Shown: piece after piece, positions 54,037 to 61,555 of the stretch
Position numbering within the stretch: the first letter of the stretch is position 1
Layout: each line of letters begins with the position of its first letter
Source of the DNA: Massilia sp. Root133
GTDB taxonomy: Bacteria > Pseudomonadota > Gammaproteobacteria > Burkholderiales > Burkholderiaceae_D
Assembly: GCF_001426525.1 (NCBI RefSeq)
Contig: NZ_LMEW01000034.1
Span: 66,697 to 130,696 of the forward strand
Length of the DNA: 64,000 nt
Direction: 5' to 3'
Program-made: the position numbers and the translations under genes
Notes under the pieces: generated by a model
Databases searched by the model: none
Told to the model about the DNA's origin: nothing
Seen by the model: only the letters and a program-made list of their open reading frames with translations

Positions 54037-55034
54037 CGGCGCCGTCGTTCGACACCCTGCCGGCGCCGCTGCGCGCGCTGGCCACGGGTGACGTAGGCGC
54101 GTTCGCCGCGCCCTTCGCCGCCGCCGGTTTCGTGGTGGCCACGCCGGCGCGCGGCGTACTGACGGTCCGCGCGCCCGAGGCGCACACGGGCCGGCCCGGC
54201 GTCCTGCTGTCGGTCGGCGTGCACGGCGACGAAACGGGGCCGGTCGAGATGGTCGCCGGCATACTGGACGCGCTGGCGCGGGCGCCGCACGAGCTGGCGG
54301 TCGACCTCATGCTGTGCGTGGCCCACGTCGACGCGATCGCGGCCGGCAGGCGCTTCATCGACGCGGACCTGAACCGCATGTTCCGCACCACGCGCCACGA
54401 CCTCGTGAACACGCTCGAAGCGGCCCGCGCCGACGAACTGGTCGCCGCCACCTCGGCCTTCTTCGATGCGTGCGGTCCCGTGCGTTGGCACCTCGACCTG
54501 CATACGGCGATCCGCGCGTCGCGTTACCCCGCATTCGCGATCGTACCCGCGCTTGTCGCGGGGGCGGCACGCGATGCGCTCGTCGCCTGGCTGGGCACGG
54601 CGGGTGCCGAGGCCGTCATCCTGAACCGGGTTCCCGGCGGCACCTACAGCTACTGGACGGCGGAACGGCACGGCGCGGCGGCGAGCACCGTCGAGCTGGG
54701 GCGCGTCGGCGCGCTGGGCGGCAACGACCTCGCCCGGTTCGACGCGGCGCACCGCGCGGTCGCGGCACTGCTGCGCGGCCGCACCGTGACGGGCGCAGCG
54801 CCGCCCCTCGTCTTCGACACCGTCCGGACGATCACCAAGCTGTCGGAAAGCTTCTCGATGCGGGTCGGACGCGACACCGCCAATTTCACGCCGCTGGCAC
54901 GGGGCGACGTCATCGCGACGGATGGCGGGACCGTGTACACCGTCGAGCAGGATGGGGAATACATCGTGTTCCCGAATCCCGACGTGCGCGTGGGCCTGCG
55001 CGCCGGGATCGTCGTGCGGCGCTGCGACGGCTGA
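54033..55034 (+). CDS. astE: Succinylglutamate desuccinylase
   Basis: A 333-residue zinc hydrolase of the AstE/aspartoacylase family. GVHGDETGPVEMV gives the first zinc ligands (His64, Glu67), WHLDLHTAIRASRYP supplies the third His and substrate contacts, and the C-terminal part has VELGRVGALGGND with the catalytic Glu. It splits succinylglutamate into succinate and glutamate, the last step of the AST pathway. It is convergent with the PepSY reductase gene. Confidence 0.93.
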   Translation: MTAPSFDTLPAPLRALATGDVGAFAAPFAAAGFVVATPARGVLTVRAPEAHTGRPGVLLSVGVHGDETGPVEMVAGILDALARAPHELAVDLMLCVAHVDAIAAGRRFIDADLNRMFRTTRHDLVNTLEAARADELVAATSAFFDACGPVRWHLDLHTAIRASRYPAFAIVPALVAGAARDALVAWLGTAGAEAVILNRVPGGTYSYWTAERHGAAASTVELGRVGALGGNDLARFDAAHRAVAALLRGRTVTGAAPPLVFDTVRTITKLSESFSMRVGRDTANFTPLARGDVIATDGGTVYTVEQDGEYIVFPNPDVRVGLRAGIVVRRCDG

Positions 55035-55041
55035 GCCGTCG
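55025..55041. terminator. Short hairpin at the convergent astE/PepSY end
   Basis: CGACGGC and GCCGTCG form a 7-bp stem whose loop is the astE stop codon TGA. It lies between convergent genes and could end transcription from both sides, although no T-run follows. Confidence 0.4.
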
Positions 55042-55048
55042 CGGCGCG

Positions 55049-57499
55049 TCAGTAGACGTCGCGGCGGTAACGCCCCGTCTCCGCCAGCGCGTCGAGCACC
55101 GGCGCGCCGAGGATGGCCGCGAGCGCGTCGTGCACGCCCTGCGCCATCGCCATGCCGCCGCAGACCAGCACCGTGGCGCCGTCGTCGACGATCCAGCGCC
55201 GCACGTCGGCCGCGTGCGCCGCGAGCAGATCCTGCACGTAGCGCGCCTGCGATCCGCCCTGTTCCCCGTCCGGGCGCGAGAACGCCAGGTCGACCCGCTG
55301 CAGCGTGCCGTCCGCCCGCCAGGCGTCGATCTGCTCCGTGTACCAGCGGTCCGAGCGCGCGCAGCGCTCGCCGAACACGAGCCAGGCCGGCGCCGCGGTG
55401 TCGCGGTGCGCGCCGCGGTGCCGCAGGTGGGCGAGCAGCCCGGCGAGGCCGGTGCCCGCGCCGATCAGGATGACCGGTTGTTCCAGCGCGGGCGGGTGGA
55501 AGCCGGTGTTGCGGCGGATGCGCAGCGGCATCGTATCGCCGACGGGGGCATGATGCGTCAGCCAGCCGGAGCCGAGGCCCAGTCCGCCGCCGGGCAGCAC
55601 GGTCTTGCGCACGAGGAGCGCCAGCCTGCCGTCTCCCGGCAGCGACGCGATCGAATAACTGCGCACGGGCGGTTCGGCGGGACTCGCGTGCGCATGGCCC
55701 GGCACGATTTCCGCGATGTCGCCCGCGTGCCACGCCGGCGCGTGCCGGTCGGACGAATCCGGCGGATCGAGCACCACCTCCCACGCCTCGCCGCCGGGGC
55801 TGCCGGGATTGAGCAGGCGCCGTCCGGCCAGGCGCCAGTGCGCGAATGCGCGCTGCCAGCCTTCGTCGTCGCCGTGGGCAGCGCCCAGCGCGGCGAGCTG
55901 TGTACGCCAGGCCTGCAGCGCCGCCGCATCCTCGCGGTCCACGCTCAGGCAGGGGAACAGCGCTTGCGCCCCGCTGGCGGCGAGCCAGCGGTCCAGCGCC
56001 CGGCCGAAGCCGCAGAAGTCGGGATAGCTGCGGTCGCCCAGCGCCAGCACGGCGTAGCGCACCGCGCCCAGGTCCGCCGGCGCCGCCATCGCCGTCCGGG
56101 CGAAGCCGCGCGCCGCGTCCGGCGCTTCGCCGGCGCCGTACGTGGCCGCGACCACCAGCAGCATGCCGGTTTGCCGCAGTTCGTCCACCGTCAGGGCCGC
56201 CAGCGGGACGACGCGCGCCTGGCGCCCGCCCGCGATCAGCGCGGCCGCCGACCGCCAGGCCAGCTGCTCGGCGGTGCCGCCCTGGCTGGCGTAGGCGACC
56301 GGGATGGCGTCGCCGGCATCCTGCCGCCCGGCGCCCGCGCCGGCCTGCGTCGCCGCGGCCAGGTCGCGCGCGACGCGCTGCTGGCGGCGCCGGCCCAGGT
56401 ACAGCAGCAGGCCGGTGACGGGGAACAGCACCAGCGACGCCGAGGCGAGCATGAACACGATCGCGCCCGGCAGGCCAAAGAAGGCACCGCGGTGCACCGC
56501 CAGCTTGGCGGTCACGATGCGCTGGCCCAGCGGCAGGTCGTCATACCGCGCCGCCTTCAGGATCGCACCGCTCTTGCCGTCGACCAGCAGCAGGTTGTAG
56601 GCCACGTCGTTGGGCGAGTCGTGGTTCAGGTAACGCAACCGGACCGGCTTGCCGCTGGTCTTGGGGATGGTGATGAGGACACTGTCGAGGTGCGCGCCGT
56701 CGTGCGCCAGCAGCGTTTTCCACGCGGTGTCGAGCTGCGGCAGTCGGCGCGGTCCGGCCGCTTTCGGCGCCGGGGCCGCGGCCGTCTCCAGCGGCGGCGC
56801 CTGCCCGGTCAACAGGGTGGTGGCGCCGCGCAGGTACCAGTCGTAGGCCCAGGTCAGCCCCGTCAGCGGCGCGATCAGGTAGATCACGCAGAACCAGGTG
56901 CCGGCCACCGCATGCAGCGACCAGTACAGGCTGCGGCCGCGCCGGGTCAGGTCCGGCTTGAGCCAGACCTTCCAGTCCAGCGCCCGGCGCGGCCAGCGCA
57001 GGTACAGGCCGGACAGCACGAACAGCATCAGGCACACGGCCGCTGCCGCCGTGATGTGCTTGCCCGGCCCCTGCTTCTCGTCGCCCAGCAACAGGAAGCG
57101 GTGCAGCCGGCGCACGTCGGCGAAGAACGCCTGGCCGTTGGCCATGCCCAGCATGCGGCCGGTGTAGGGGTCGAGGTAGCTGATGCCGGCTTCGGCGGTT
57201 TGCCGTCCCGGTACGCGGAAGGTCAGGCGCGCGGCGCCGCCGGGCTTCGGCGCCATGATCAGGAGGGTCGGCACGGCGCCGGGCTGCTGCGCCGCGAAGC
57301 GCGCCAGCAGCTGGTCCGGCGTCAGCGCCGGCAGCGGCCGCGGCGCGACGTCGACGATGCCGGGACTGAGCGCCTCCATGATGGGATCCTCGAATGCCAT
57401 GATGGCGCCGGTGATGCCGATGACCGGCAGCACCATGCCGATCGTGATGCCGAGCAGCCAGTGGGTCTGGCGGATGAACGATTTGATCATGACGGCCAT
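55049..57499 (-). CDS. PepSY-TM / flavodoxin / ferredoxin-reductase fusion, probable ferric reductase
   Basis: An 816-residue inner-membrane redox fusion. The PepSY-TM half (~residues 1-375) has four long TM segments and conserved His and Arg positions (HWLLGITIGMVLPVIGITG, RLHRFLLLGD, WSLHAVAGTW, KLAVHRGAFFG). A flavodoxin domain (~390-530; PVAYASQGGTAEQLA, YGAGEAP, LALGDRSYPDFCGFG) and an FAD/NADPH reductase domain (~550-816; RSYSIASLP, LIGAGTGLAGLLAHLRHR, LVCGGMAMAQGV) follow. Such fusions reduce ferric siderophores using cytoplasmic NADPH. The stop is 15 bp from astE and the gene follows the tannase gene by 3 bp. Confidence 0.88.
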   Translation of the reverse strand: MAVMIKSFIRQTHWLLGITIGMVLPVIGITGAIMAFEDPIMEALSPGIVDVAPRPLPALTPDQLLARFAAQQPGAVPTLLIMAPKPGGAARLTFRVPGRQTAEAGISYLDPYTGRMLGMANGQAFFADVRRLHRFLLLGDEKQGPGKHITAAAAVCLMLFVLSGLYLRWPRRALDWKVWLKPDLTRRGRSLYWSLHAVAGTWFCVIYLIAPLTGLTWAYDWYLRGATTLLTGQAPPLETAAAPAPKAAGPRRLPQLDTAWKTLLAHDGAHLDSVLITIPKTSGKPVRLRYLNHDSPNDVAYNLLLVDGKSGAILKAARYDDLPLGQRIVTAKLAVHRGAFFGLPGAIVFMLASASLVLFPVTGLLLYLGRRRQQRVARDLAAATQAGAGAGRQDAGDAIPVAYASQGGTAEQLAWRSAAALIAGGRQARVVPLAALTVDELRQTGMLLVVAATYGAGEAPDAARGFARTAMAAPADLGAVRYAVLALGDRSYPDFCGFGRALDRWLAASGAQALFPCLSVDREDAAALQAWRTQLAALGAAHGDDEGWQRAFAHWRLAGRRLLNPGSPGGEAWEVVLDPPDSSDRHAPAWHAGDIAEIVPGHAHASPAEPPVRSYSIASLPGDGRLALLVRKTVLPGGGLGLGSGWLTHHAPVGDTMPLRIRRNTGFHPPALEQPVILIGAGTGLAGLLAHLRHRGAHRDTAAPAWLVFGERCARSDRWYTEQIDAWRADGTLQRVDLAFSRPDGEQGGSQARYVQDLLAAHAADVRRWIVDDGATVLVCGGMAMAQGVHDALAAILGAPVLDALAETGRYRRDVY

Positions 57500-57502
57500 G
57501 GA

Positions 57503-59155
57503 TCAGCGTTTTGCCGGCGCCGGCGTCACGCAGGCGAAGCTGGTCGCGGCGTCCTGCGGTCCGCCCACGTAGCGCGGCACGGCCGGATAGACGCAGACGG
57601 GCCGCTGGAACACGATCTTGCGCCGCGTCTTCGGGTCGTCGAAACGGGTCGCGACGAGTGCCTCCGGCGCCTTGCCCCGTTCGACCCATTCCTGGAGCGC
57701 CACCGCCATGTCGTGCCGTGCATCCTTCACCGGCGGCGCCGAATCGCGCGTGGCGCTGGAAAAATGGGTGGCGCCCGGGCCGCCCGCGCAGTGCGCCATG
57801 CCGGCGACCATGTACAGGCGCAGGAAGCTCTGCGTGGCGGCGCCGGAGACCGCCTCCACGTCGTTGTAGTAATTGATGGCTTCGGCCGGTGCGCCCACCG
57901 GATCCTCCCAGCCCATGAACATGATCATCCTGCCACCCCGCGCCCTGAAGCGGCCCAGGTCCGGATTGGTGGCGTTGAACAGCGCGCCGATCCTGGCGTC
58001 GACGGCGTCGATGTCCGAGCCCCAGTTGAACGACTTCCAGTTCCAGTCCGGCTGGTCGTAGACCCAGTACCGGAAGAAGTCCAGGCGCAGCGGCTCGTCC
58101 GGCTTCTTGTGGTTGGCCCAGTAGCCGCTCCAGCCCGGATAGGTGGCGTCCGCGCCGCCGACGATGCCCTCGCTGCCGATCGTGTAGCCGGGATAGATGT
58201 TCCTGCCGGTGCGGACGTCGACCGGCCCCGCGTACAGCTTGCGTACCACCTCGACCTGCTCGCCCGTCAGGCAGTCGGCCTGGTCGCCGGCCTTGCACAG
58301 CAGGACCGCCGGATCGAAACGGCATTCGCGCGGATCGTTGATCACGCCGTCCCCGACGCCGTCGGCCGCGTCGCAGGTCCGGGTCGCGGCCGCGGTGATC
58401 AGCGGCAGCTTGGATTGCGGCAGGATCGGATTCAGGTCGTCGCCCGGCCGGTGGTTCGCCTTGAAGTTCCACAGGAAGGCCAGGGTCAGGTTGACGCGGT
58501 TGTTGCCGGGCGCGCCGGCGATGATGCCGTCGAAATCGTCCGGATAGCGTTGCGCTTCCATCAGGCCCTGGTAGCCGCCGGTCGAACAGCCGCTGAAGTA
58601 CGACCAGGACGGCGCCGCGCTGTAGAACGCCTTCGTCACCGCCTTCGCCGCCACCACCGACTCGTGCACGGCGCGGTGTGCGAAGTCGGCGATCGATTCC
58701 GGCTTGCCGATGGCGAAGGTCAGTTCGCTTCCCTTGTGGCCCGTGTTGGTCGCGACGGCCACGTCGCCGGTGCGCAGGCGCTCCACCATCTGCGCATACG
58801 AGATATTGGACGTATAGGCGCCATTGCCGATCATGTGCAGGCGCCTGGTCCAGCCGGCGGCCGGCAGCCAGACTTCGAACTCGATCTCCGATCCCTTGAC
58901 CGGCCGCGCGATCCCGCGCACACGGCAGAACGCCGGCAGGTCCCGGTAGATCCGGCCGGCGCGCCCGATCGCCGTGTCCTCGTGAAAGACGCCGTCGCGC
59001 AGCCAGGCAGCCGTCGTGATCTCGACGTGGTCGATGGCGAGTTTCGCCAGGTCCGCGCATTCGTCGGCGCGGGCGGTACCGCCCAGTGTGAGGCCGGCGG
59101 CGAGCGCCACTGGCAAAAAGGTGCGGCGGAACCGGATGGCGTTTGGAATGGGCAT
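57503..59155 (-). CDS. Exported tannase/feruloyl esterase family protein
   Basis: A 550-residue secreted esterase. The signal peptide ends GGTARADEC. The nucleophile motif FSGCSTGGYQGLMEAQ (Ser preceded by Cys) and the C-terminal VAGMAHCAGG (His followed by Cys) show the disulfide-linked serine/histidine arrangement of the tannase family. A calcium-type loop (CDAADGVGDGVINDPREC) supplies the usual disulfide and metal site. ATG 59155 gives a clean signal peptide; a TTG start at 59176 is possible. It hydrolyses an aromatic or other ester outside the cytoplasm. Operon with the PepSY reductase and promoter with the variant 26-bp motif. Confidence 0.85.
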   Translation of the reverse strand: MPIPNAIRFRRTFLPVALAAGLTLGGTARADECADLAKLAIDHVEITTAAWLRDGVFHEDTAIGRAGRIYRDLPAFCRVRGIARPVKGSEIEFEVWLPAAGWTRRLHMIGNGAYTSNISYAQMVERLRTGDVAVATNTGHKGSELTFAIGKPESIADFAHRAVHESVVAAKAVTKAFYSAAPSWSYFSGCSTGGYQGLMEAQRYPDDFDGIIAGAPGNNRVNLTLAFLWNFKANHRPGDDLNPILPQSKLPLITAAATRTCDAADGVGDGVINDPRECRFDPAVLLCKAGDQADCLTGEQVEVVRKLYAGPVDVRTGRNIYPGYTIGSEGIVGGADATYPGWSGYWANHKKPDEPLRLDFFRYWVYDQPDWNWKSFNWGSDIDAVDARIGALFNATNPDLGRFRARGGRMIMFMGWEDPVGAPAEAINYYNDVEAVSGAATQSFLRLYMVAGMAHCAGGPGATHFSSATRDSAPPVKDARHDMAVALQEWVERGKAPEALVATRFDDPKTRRKIVFQRPVCVYPAVPRYVGGPQDAATSFACVTPAPAKR

Positions 59156-59211
59156 GATGATCCTGATGGTTGACAATGGTGGCGCGGGCGCTTGGCCAAG
59201 CTGTGCCGCTC

Positions 59212-59240
59212 AGGATAAAATTGTCTTTTGTATTTGTCAA
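59212..59240 (-). promoter_or_regulatory. Sigma-70-type promoter of the tannase operon
   Basis: On the minus strand TTGACA (59240-59235) is followed by 17 bp and TATCCT (59217-59212). It is nearly the same architecture as the TonB-receptor promoter, whose TTGACA also follows TGTAT. A perfect dyad TTGTATTTG / CAAATACAA (59228-59246) covers the -35 box. Confidence 0.62.
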
Positions 59241-59246
59241 ATACAA
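59220..59246 (-). promoter_or_regulatory. Variant 26-bp motif and palindrome at tannase promoter
   Basis: Read on the minus strand from 59245, the sequence begins TGTATTTGACAAATAC and ends GACAAT, 26 bp. TTGTATTTG and CAAATACAA form a perfect 9-bp dyad with a one-base centre at 59228-59246. It overlaps the -35 box, suggesting repression by steric blocking. Confidence 0.6.
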
Positions 59247-59334
59247 TAACAGGGCTGCATTGTATCCGGACCGGGTCTGCCGCCATGGGCCGGGCCCGCC
59301 GGGCTACAATCTGCTGTCTGATCGGGAGCCGACC

Positions 59335-60318
59335 ATGCCGACTGTTTTCATCCTTGCCTTCCCCGGTGTCCAGGCGCTCGACGTGACGGGCCCGCTGGAC
59401 GTGTTCGCGGAGGCCAACAACTATCTCGAGCCGCCCCGCCAGTACCGCCTGACCGTACTCGGCACCGAGCCGGGCGCGCTGGCCTGCACGAATGGGATGC
59501 AGCTCCAGCCGCATGCCTGTTACCGCGACGTGGACGAGGCACCCGACCTGCTCCTGGTGCCGGGTGGACGCGGCGTGGCGCGCCAGCCGCCCGACGACGA
59601 GTTGTCCGCCTGGCTGCGGCGCATGGGCGAACGCGCCGCCCGCGTCGCGTCCATCTGCAACGGCGCCTTCCTGCTCGCGCATGCCGGGCTGCTCGACCGC
59701 CGGCGCGCCACCACCCACTGGCACGACGTGCAGAACCTGGCGGCGCGCTTCCCGCTCGTGACCGTGCAGCCCGACCGGATTTTCGTGCGCGACGGCCACG
59801 TCTACACGTCCGCCGGCGTCACCGCGGGGATCGACCTGGCCCTGCACCTCGTCTATGAGGACTGCGGCGCGGACGTGTCGCTGAACGTCGCCAAGCGGCT
59901 GGTCGTGTTCACCCAGCGCAGCGGCGGCCAGTCGCAGTTCAGTCCTTATCTCGCGCCGCATGCCGGCGAGACCTCCGCCGTACAGGAGGTCCAGCTCTAC
60001 GTGCACGGCCACCTTTGCGAAGACTTGAGCGTGGAGCGGCTCGCCCGCGTGGCGGCCATGAGCGAGCGTAACTTCGCCCGCGTGTTCGTGCGCGAGACCC
60101 GCGTGACGCCGGCGGAATTCGTCGAACGGGCCCGGGTCGACGCCGCCCGCGTGCTGCTGGAGACGAGCGCGGCCCCGCTGAAGACCGTCGCGCACCGCTG
60201 CGGCTTCGGCAGTCCGGCCAGCATGCGGATGGCCTTCGTCAAGCATCTCGGCGTGACGGGGAGCCAGTACCGCCAGCATTTCGGTGCCTATATCGGACAG
60301 GCAAGCGAGCATGCCTGA
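59335..60318 (+). CDS. AraC/GlxA-type regulator with DJ-1/PfpI-like domain
   Basis: A 327-residue regulator. The N-terminal DJ-1/PfpI-like amidotransferase fold (~residues 1-190) includes DLLLVPGGRGV and RVASICNGAFLLAHAGLLDRRRATTHW, where Cys replaces or supplies the elbow residue. The C-terminal AraC domain (~215-320) has two helix-turn-helix units (LSVERLARVAAMSERNFARVF, APLKTVAHRCGFGSPASMRMAF). A GGGAG ribosome site precedes ATG 59335. It is divergent from the tannase operon and may regulate it, although GlxA-type ligands are unknown. Confidence 0.88.
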   Translation: MPTVFILAFPGVQALDVTGPLDVFAEANNYLEPPRQYRLTVLGTEPGALACTNGMQLQPHACYRDVDEAPDLLLVPGGRGVARQPPDDELSAWLRRMGERAARVASICNGAFLLAHAGLLDRRRATTHWHDVQNLAARFPLVTVQPDRIFVRDGHVYTSAGVTAGIDLALHLVYEDCGADVSLNVAKRLVVFTQRSGGQSQFSPYLAPHAGETSAVQEVQLYVHGHLCEDLSVERLARVAAMSERNFARVFVRETRVTPAEFVERARVDAARVLLETSAAPLKTVAHRCGFGSPASMRMAFVKHLGVTGSQYRQHFGAYIGQASEHA

Positions 60319-60323
60319 AGGCG

Positions 60324-61193
60324 TCAGAACCGGTACGATTCGCCATCCCGCGGCACCAGCACGCGCCCGGGCGCCATGCCTGTTGCACCGATGTAGTCGC
60401 GCAGGTCCTGGCGCGTCTGCGTGCAATGGGCCAGCGACTCCATGTGGCTGGCCACGATCGTCGCGTCCGGCAGCGCCTGGTAGGCGCGATAGAGGTCTTC
60501 CTTGCCCATGATGAAGGAACCGTCGTAGCCGACGAGGCGCCCATAGCAGGCGTTCAGGATCATGACGTCCGGCCGGTAGCGCGCCACGGCCTCCTCCACG
60601 AACCGGTTCCACGTGGTGTCGCCCGCGACGTACACGGTCTTGTAGCCGGGCCGCTGGAACACGACGCCCGACACCTTGCCGAGCCGCTTGCCGCGTCCGG
60701 CGACCATCGCGTCGCTGCCGTGCTGGCCCTCGGTCCTGTTCAACATCGTGCCGCGGAAGTCGACCGGCCCCGCCAGCACACGCACGTCCTTGAAGCCGTC
60801 CTTGCGGATGCTGTCGGCATCCTCCTCGCTCTGGACGAAGATCGGGATATCCTTCGGCAGGCTGCGCCTGGCCTCGTCGTCCCAGTGGTCATAGTGCTGG
60901 GCATGCGTGACGATGACGGCATCCGCCCTGATCGCCTCGCTCAACGGCACGGGCAGGTCGACGAGCGGATTCCTCAGCTGGCTGTTGACGGTGCCGGGAA
61001 AGCCGGGGTAGGCGCCCTTCGGGGCCAGCATGGGATCGACGAGGAACGTCGTGCCGGCATACTCGACCTTGATGGCGGCGCTGCGGATTTGCGTGAACCT
61101 CACGGCGCCGGTGTGCGCGGGAACGGGCGTCGCCGTGCAGCCGGCCAGCAGGATGGCACAGGCCGCGAGTTGCAGGCGGTTCTGGATGTTCAT
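60324..61193 (-). CDS. MBL-fold metallo-hydrolase lipoprotein
   Basis: A 289-residue lipoprotein (lipobox LLAGCTAT) of the UlaG-like metallo-beta-lactamase superfamily. The early SAAIKVEYAGTTFLVDPML and later VYVAGDTTW, MILNACYGR and ASHMESLAH segments fit the group. The usual HxHxDH motif reads THAQHYDHWD, with one extra residue between the first His and the rest, so metal binding may be altered. Start 61193 has an AAAGGA site. It is convergent with the AraC-type gene and has no clear operon partner. The substrate is unknown. Confidence 0.72.
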   Translation of the reverse strand: MNIQNRLQLAACAILLAGCTATPVPAHTGAVRFTQIRSAAIKVEYAGTTFLVDPMLAPKGAYPGFPGTVNSQLRNPLVDLPVPLSEAIRADAVIVTHAQHYDHWDDEARRSLPKDIPIFVQSEEDADSIRKDGFKDVRVLAGPVDFRGTMLNRTEGQHGSDAMVAGRGKRLGKVSGVVFQRPGYKTVYVAGDTTWNRFVEEAVARYRPDVMILNACYGRLVGYDGSFIMGKEDLYRAYQALPDATIVASHMESLAHCTQTRQDLRDYIGATGMAPGRVLVPRDGESYRF

Positions 61194-61226
61194 GATGTCC
61201 TTTCGCGTAAATGCAATGGAACGATT

Positions 61227-61487
61227 ATGAAATCGTGGCTGCATCATGAGCGGGAAATGCGGAGCGGATCCTGCCAGATGGCGTCGGGTTTCGGCCAGCG
61301 CCTGGAAACGATGCTGCATGCCGACCACGAGGCCGCGCTGGGTATCGGCGAAGCCCGGATCGTCCCGCGAGATGCTCACCTTCTGGCCATGCTGCGCCTT
61401 CGCGTCGGCCCTGACGCACCGGTCATCGACGGGCCGCCGGGCGCCGGATCTTCATCATTTGCTGAAGCCGCCCTCATGAAATGGTGA
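61227..61487 (+). CDS. Possible small gene upstream of the DmpR-type activator (doubtful)
   Basis: An 86-codon open frame starting MKSWLHHEREM. Most codons end in G or C as in local genes, but there is no recognisable domain and no clear ribosome site, and the 3' end overlaps the activator binding repeats at 61450-61489. It could be a real small protein, a remnant of a gene, or a by-product of the high-GC DNA. Apart from those repeats I see nothing else in the 362-bp region 61194-61555. Confidence 0.2.
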   Translation: MKSWLHHEREMRSGSCQMASGFGQRLETMLHADHEAALGIGEARIVPRDAHLLAMLRLRVGPDAPVIDGPPGAGSSSFAEAALMKW

Positions 61488-61489
61488 AG
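61450..61489. promoter_or_regulatory. Two activator-type inverted repeats upstream of the DmpR-type gene
   Basis: 61450-61467 reads CTTCA-N8-TGAAG with perfect arms. 61472-61489 repeats the pattern as CCTCA-N8-TGAAG. Starts are 22 bp apart, about two helical turns. The second site reappears nearly unchanged at 63296-63313 before the phenol hydroxylase genes, so both are probably binding sites of this activator. Confidence 0.6.
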
Positions 61490-61555
61490 TTCGCCCGCGC
61501 GGCATCTGTGGCACTATTTGCCGATAACATCGATAAACACGCTGGAGACGTCGTC

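Noticed and set aside
54314..59173. A 1619-codon plus-strand open frame across astE, PepSY and tannase
   Set aside because: It crosses three well-supported genes in another frame or strand and encodes Arg/Gly/Ala-rich sequence with no domain.
61481..61555. ATG 61481 as the start of the DmpR-type activator
   Set aside because: It falls inside an activator binding repeat and lacks a ribosome site. GTG 61556 has GGAGA and gives the family length of 563 residues.
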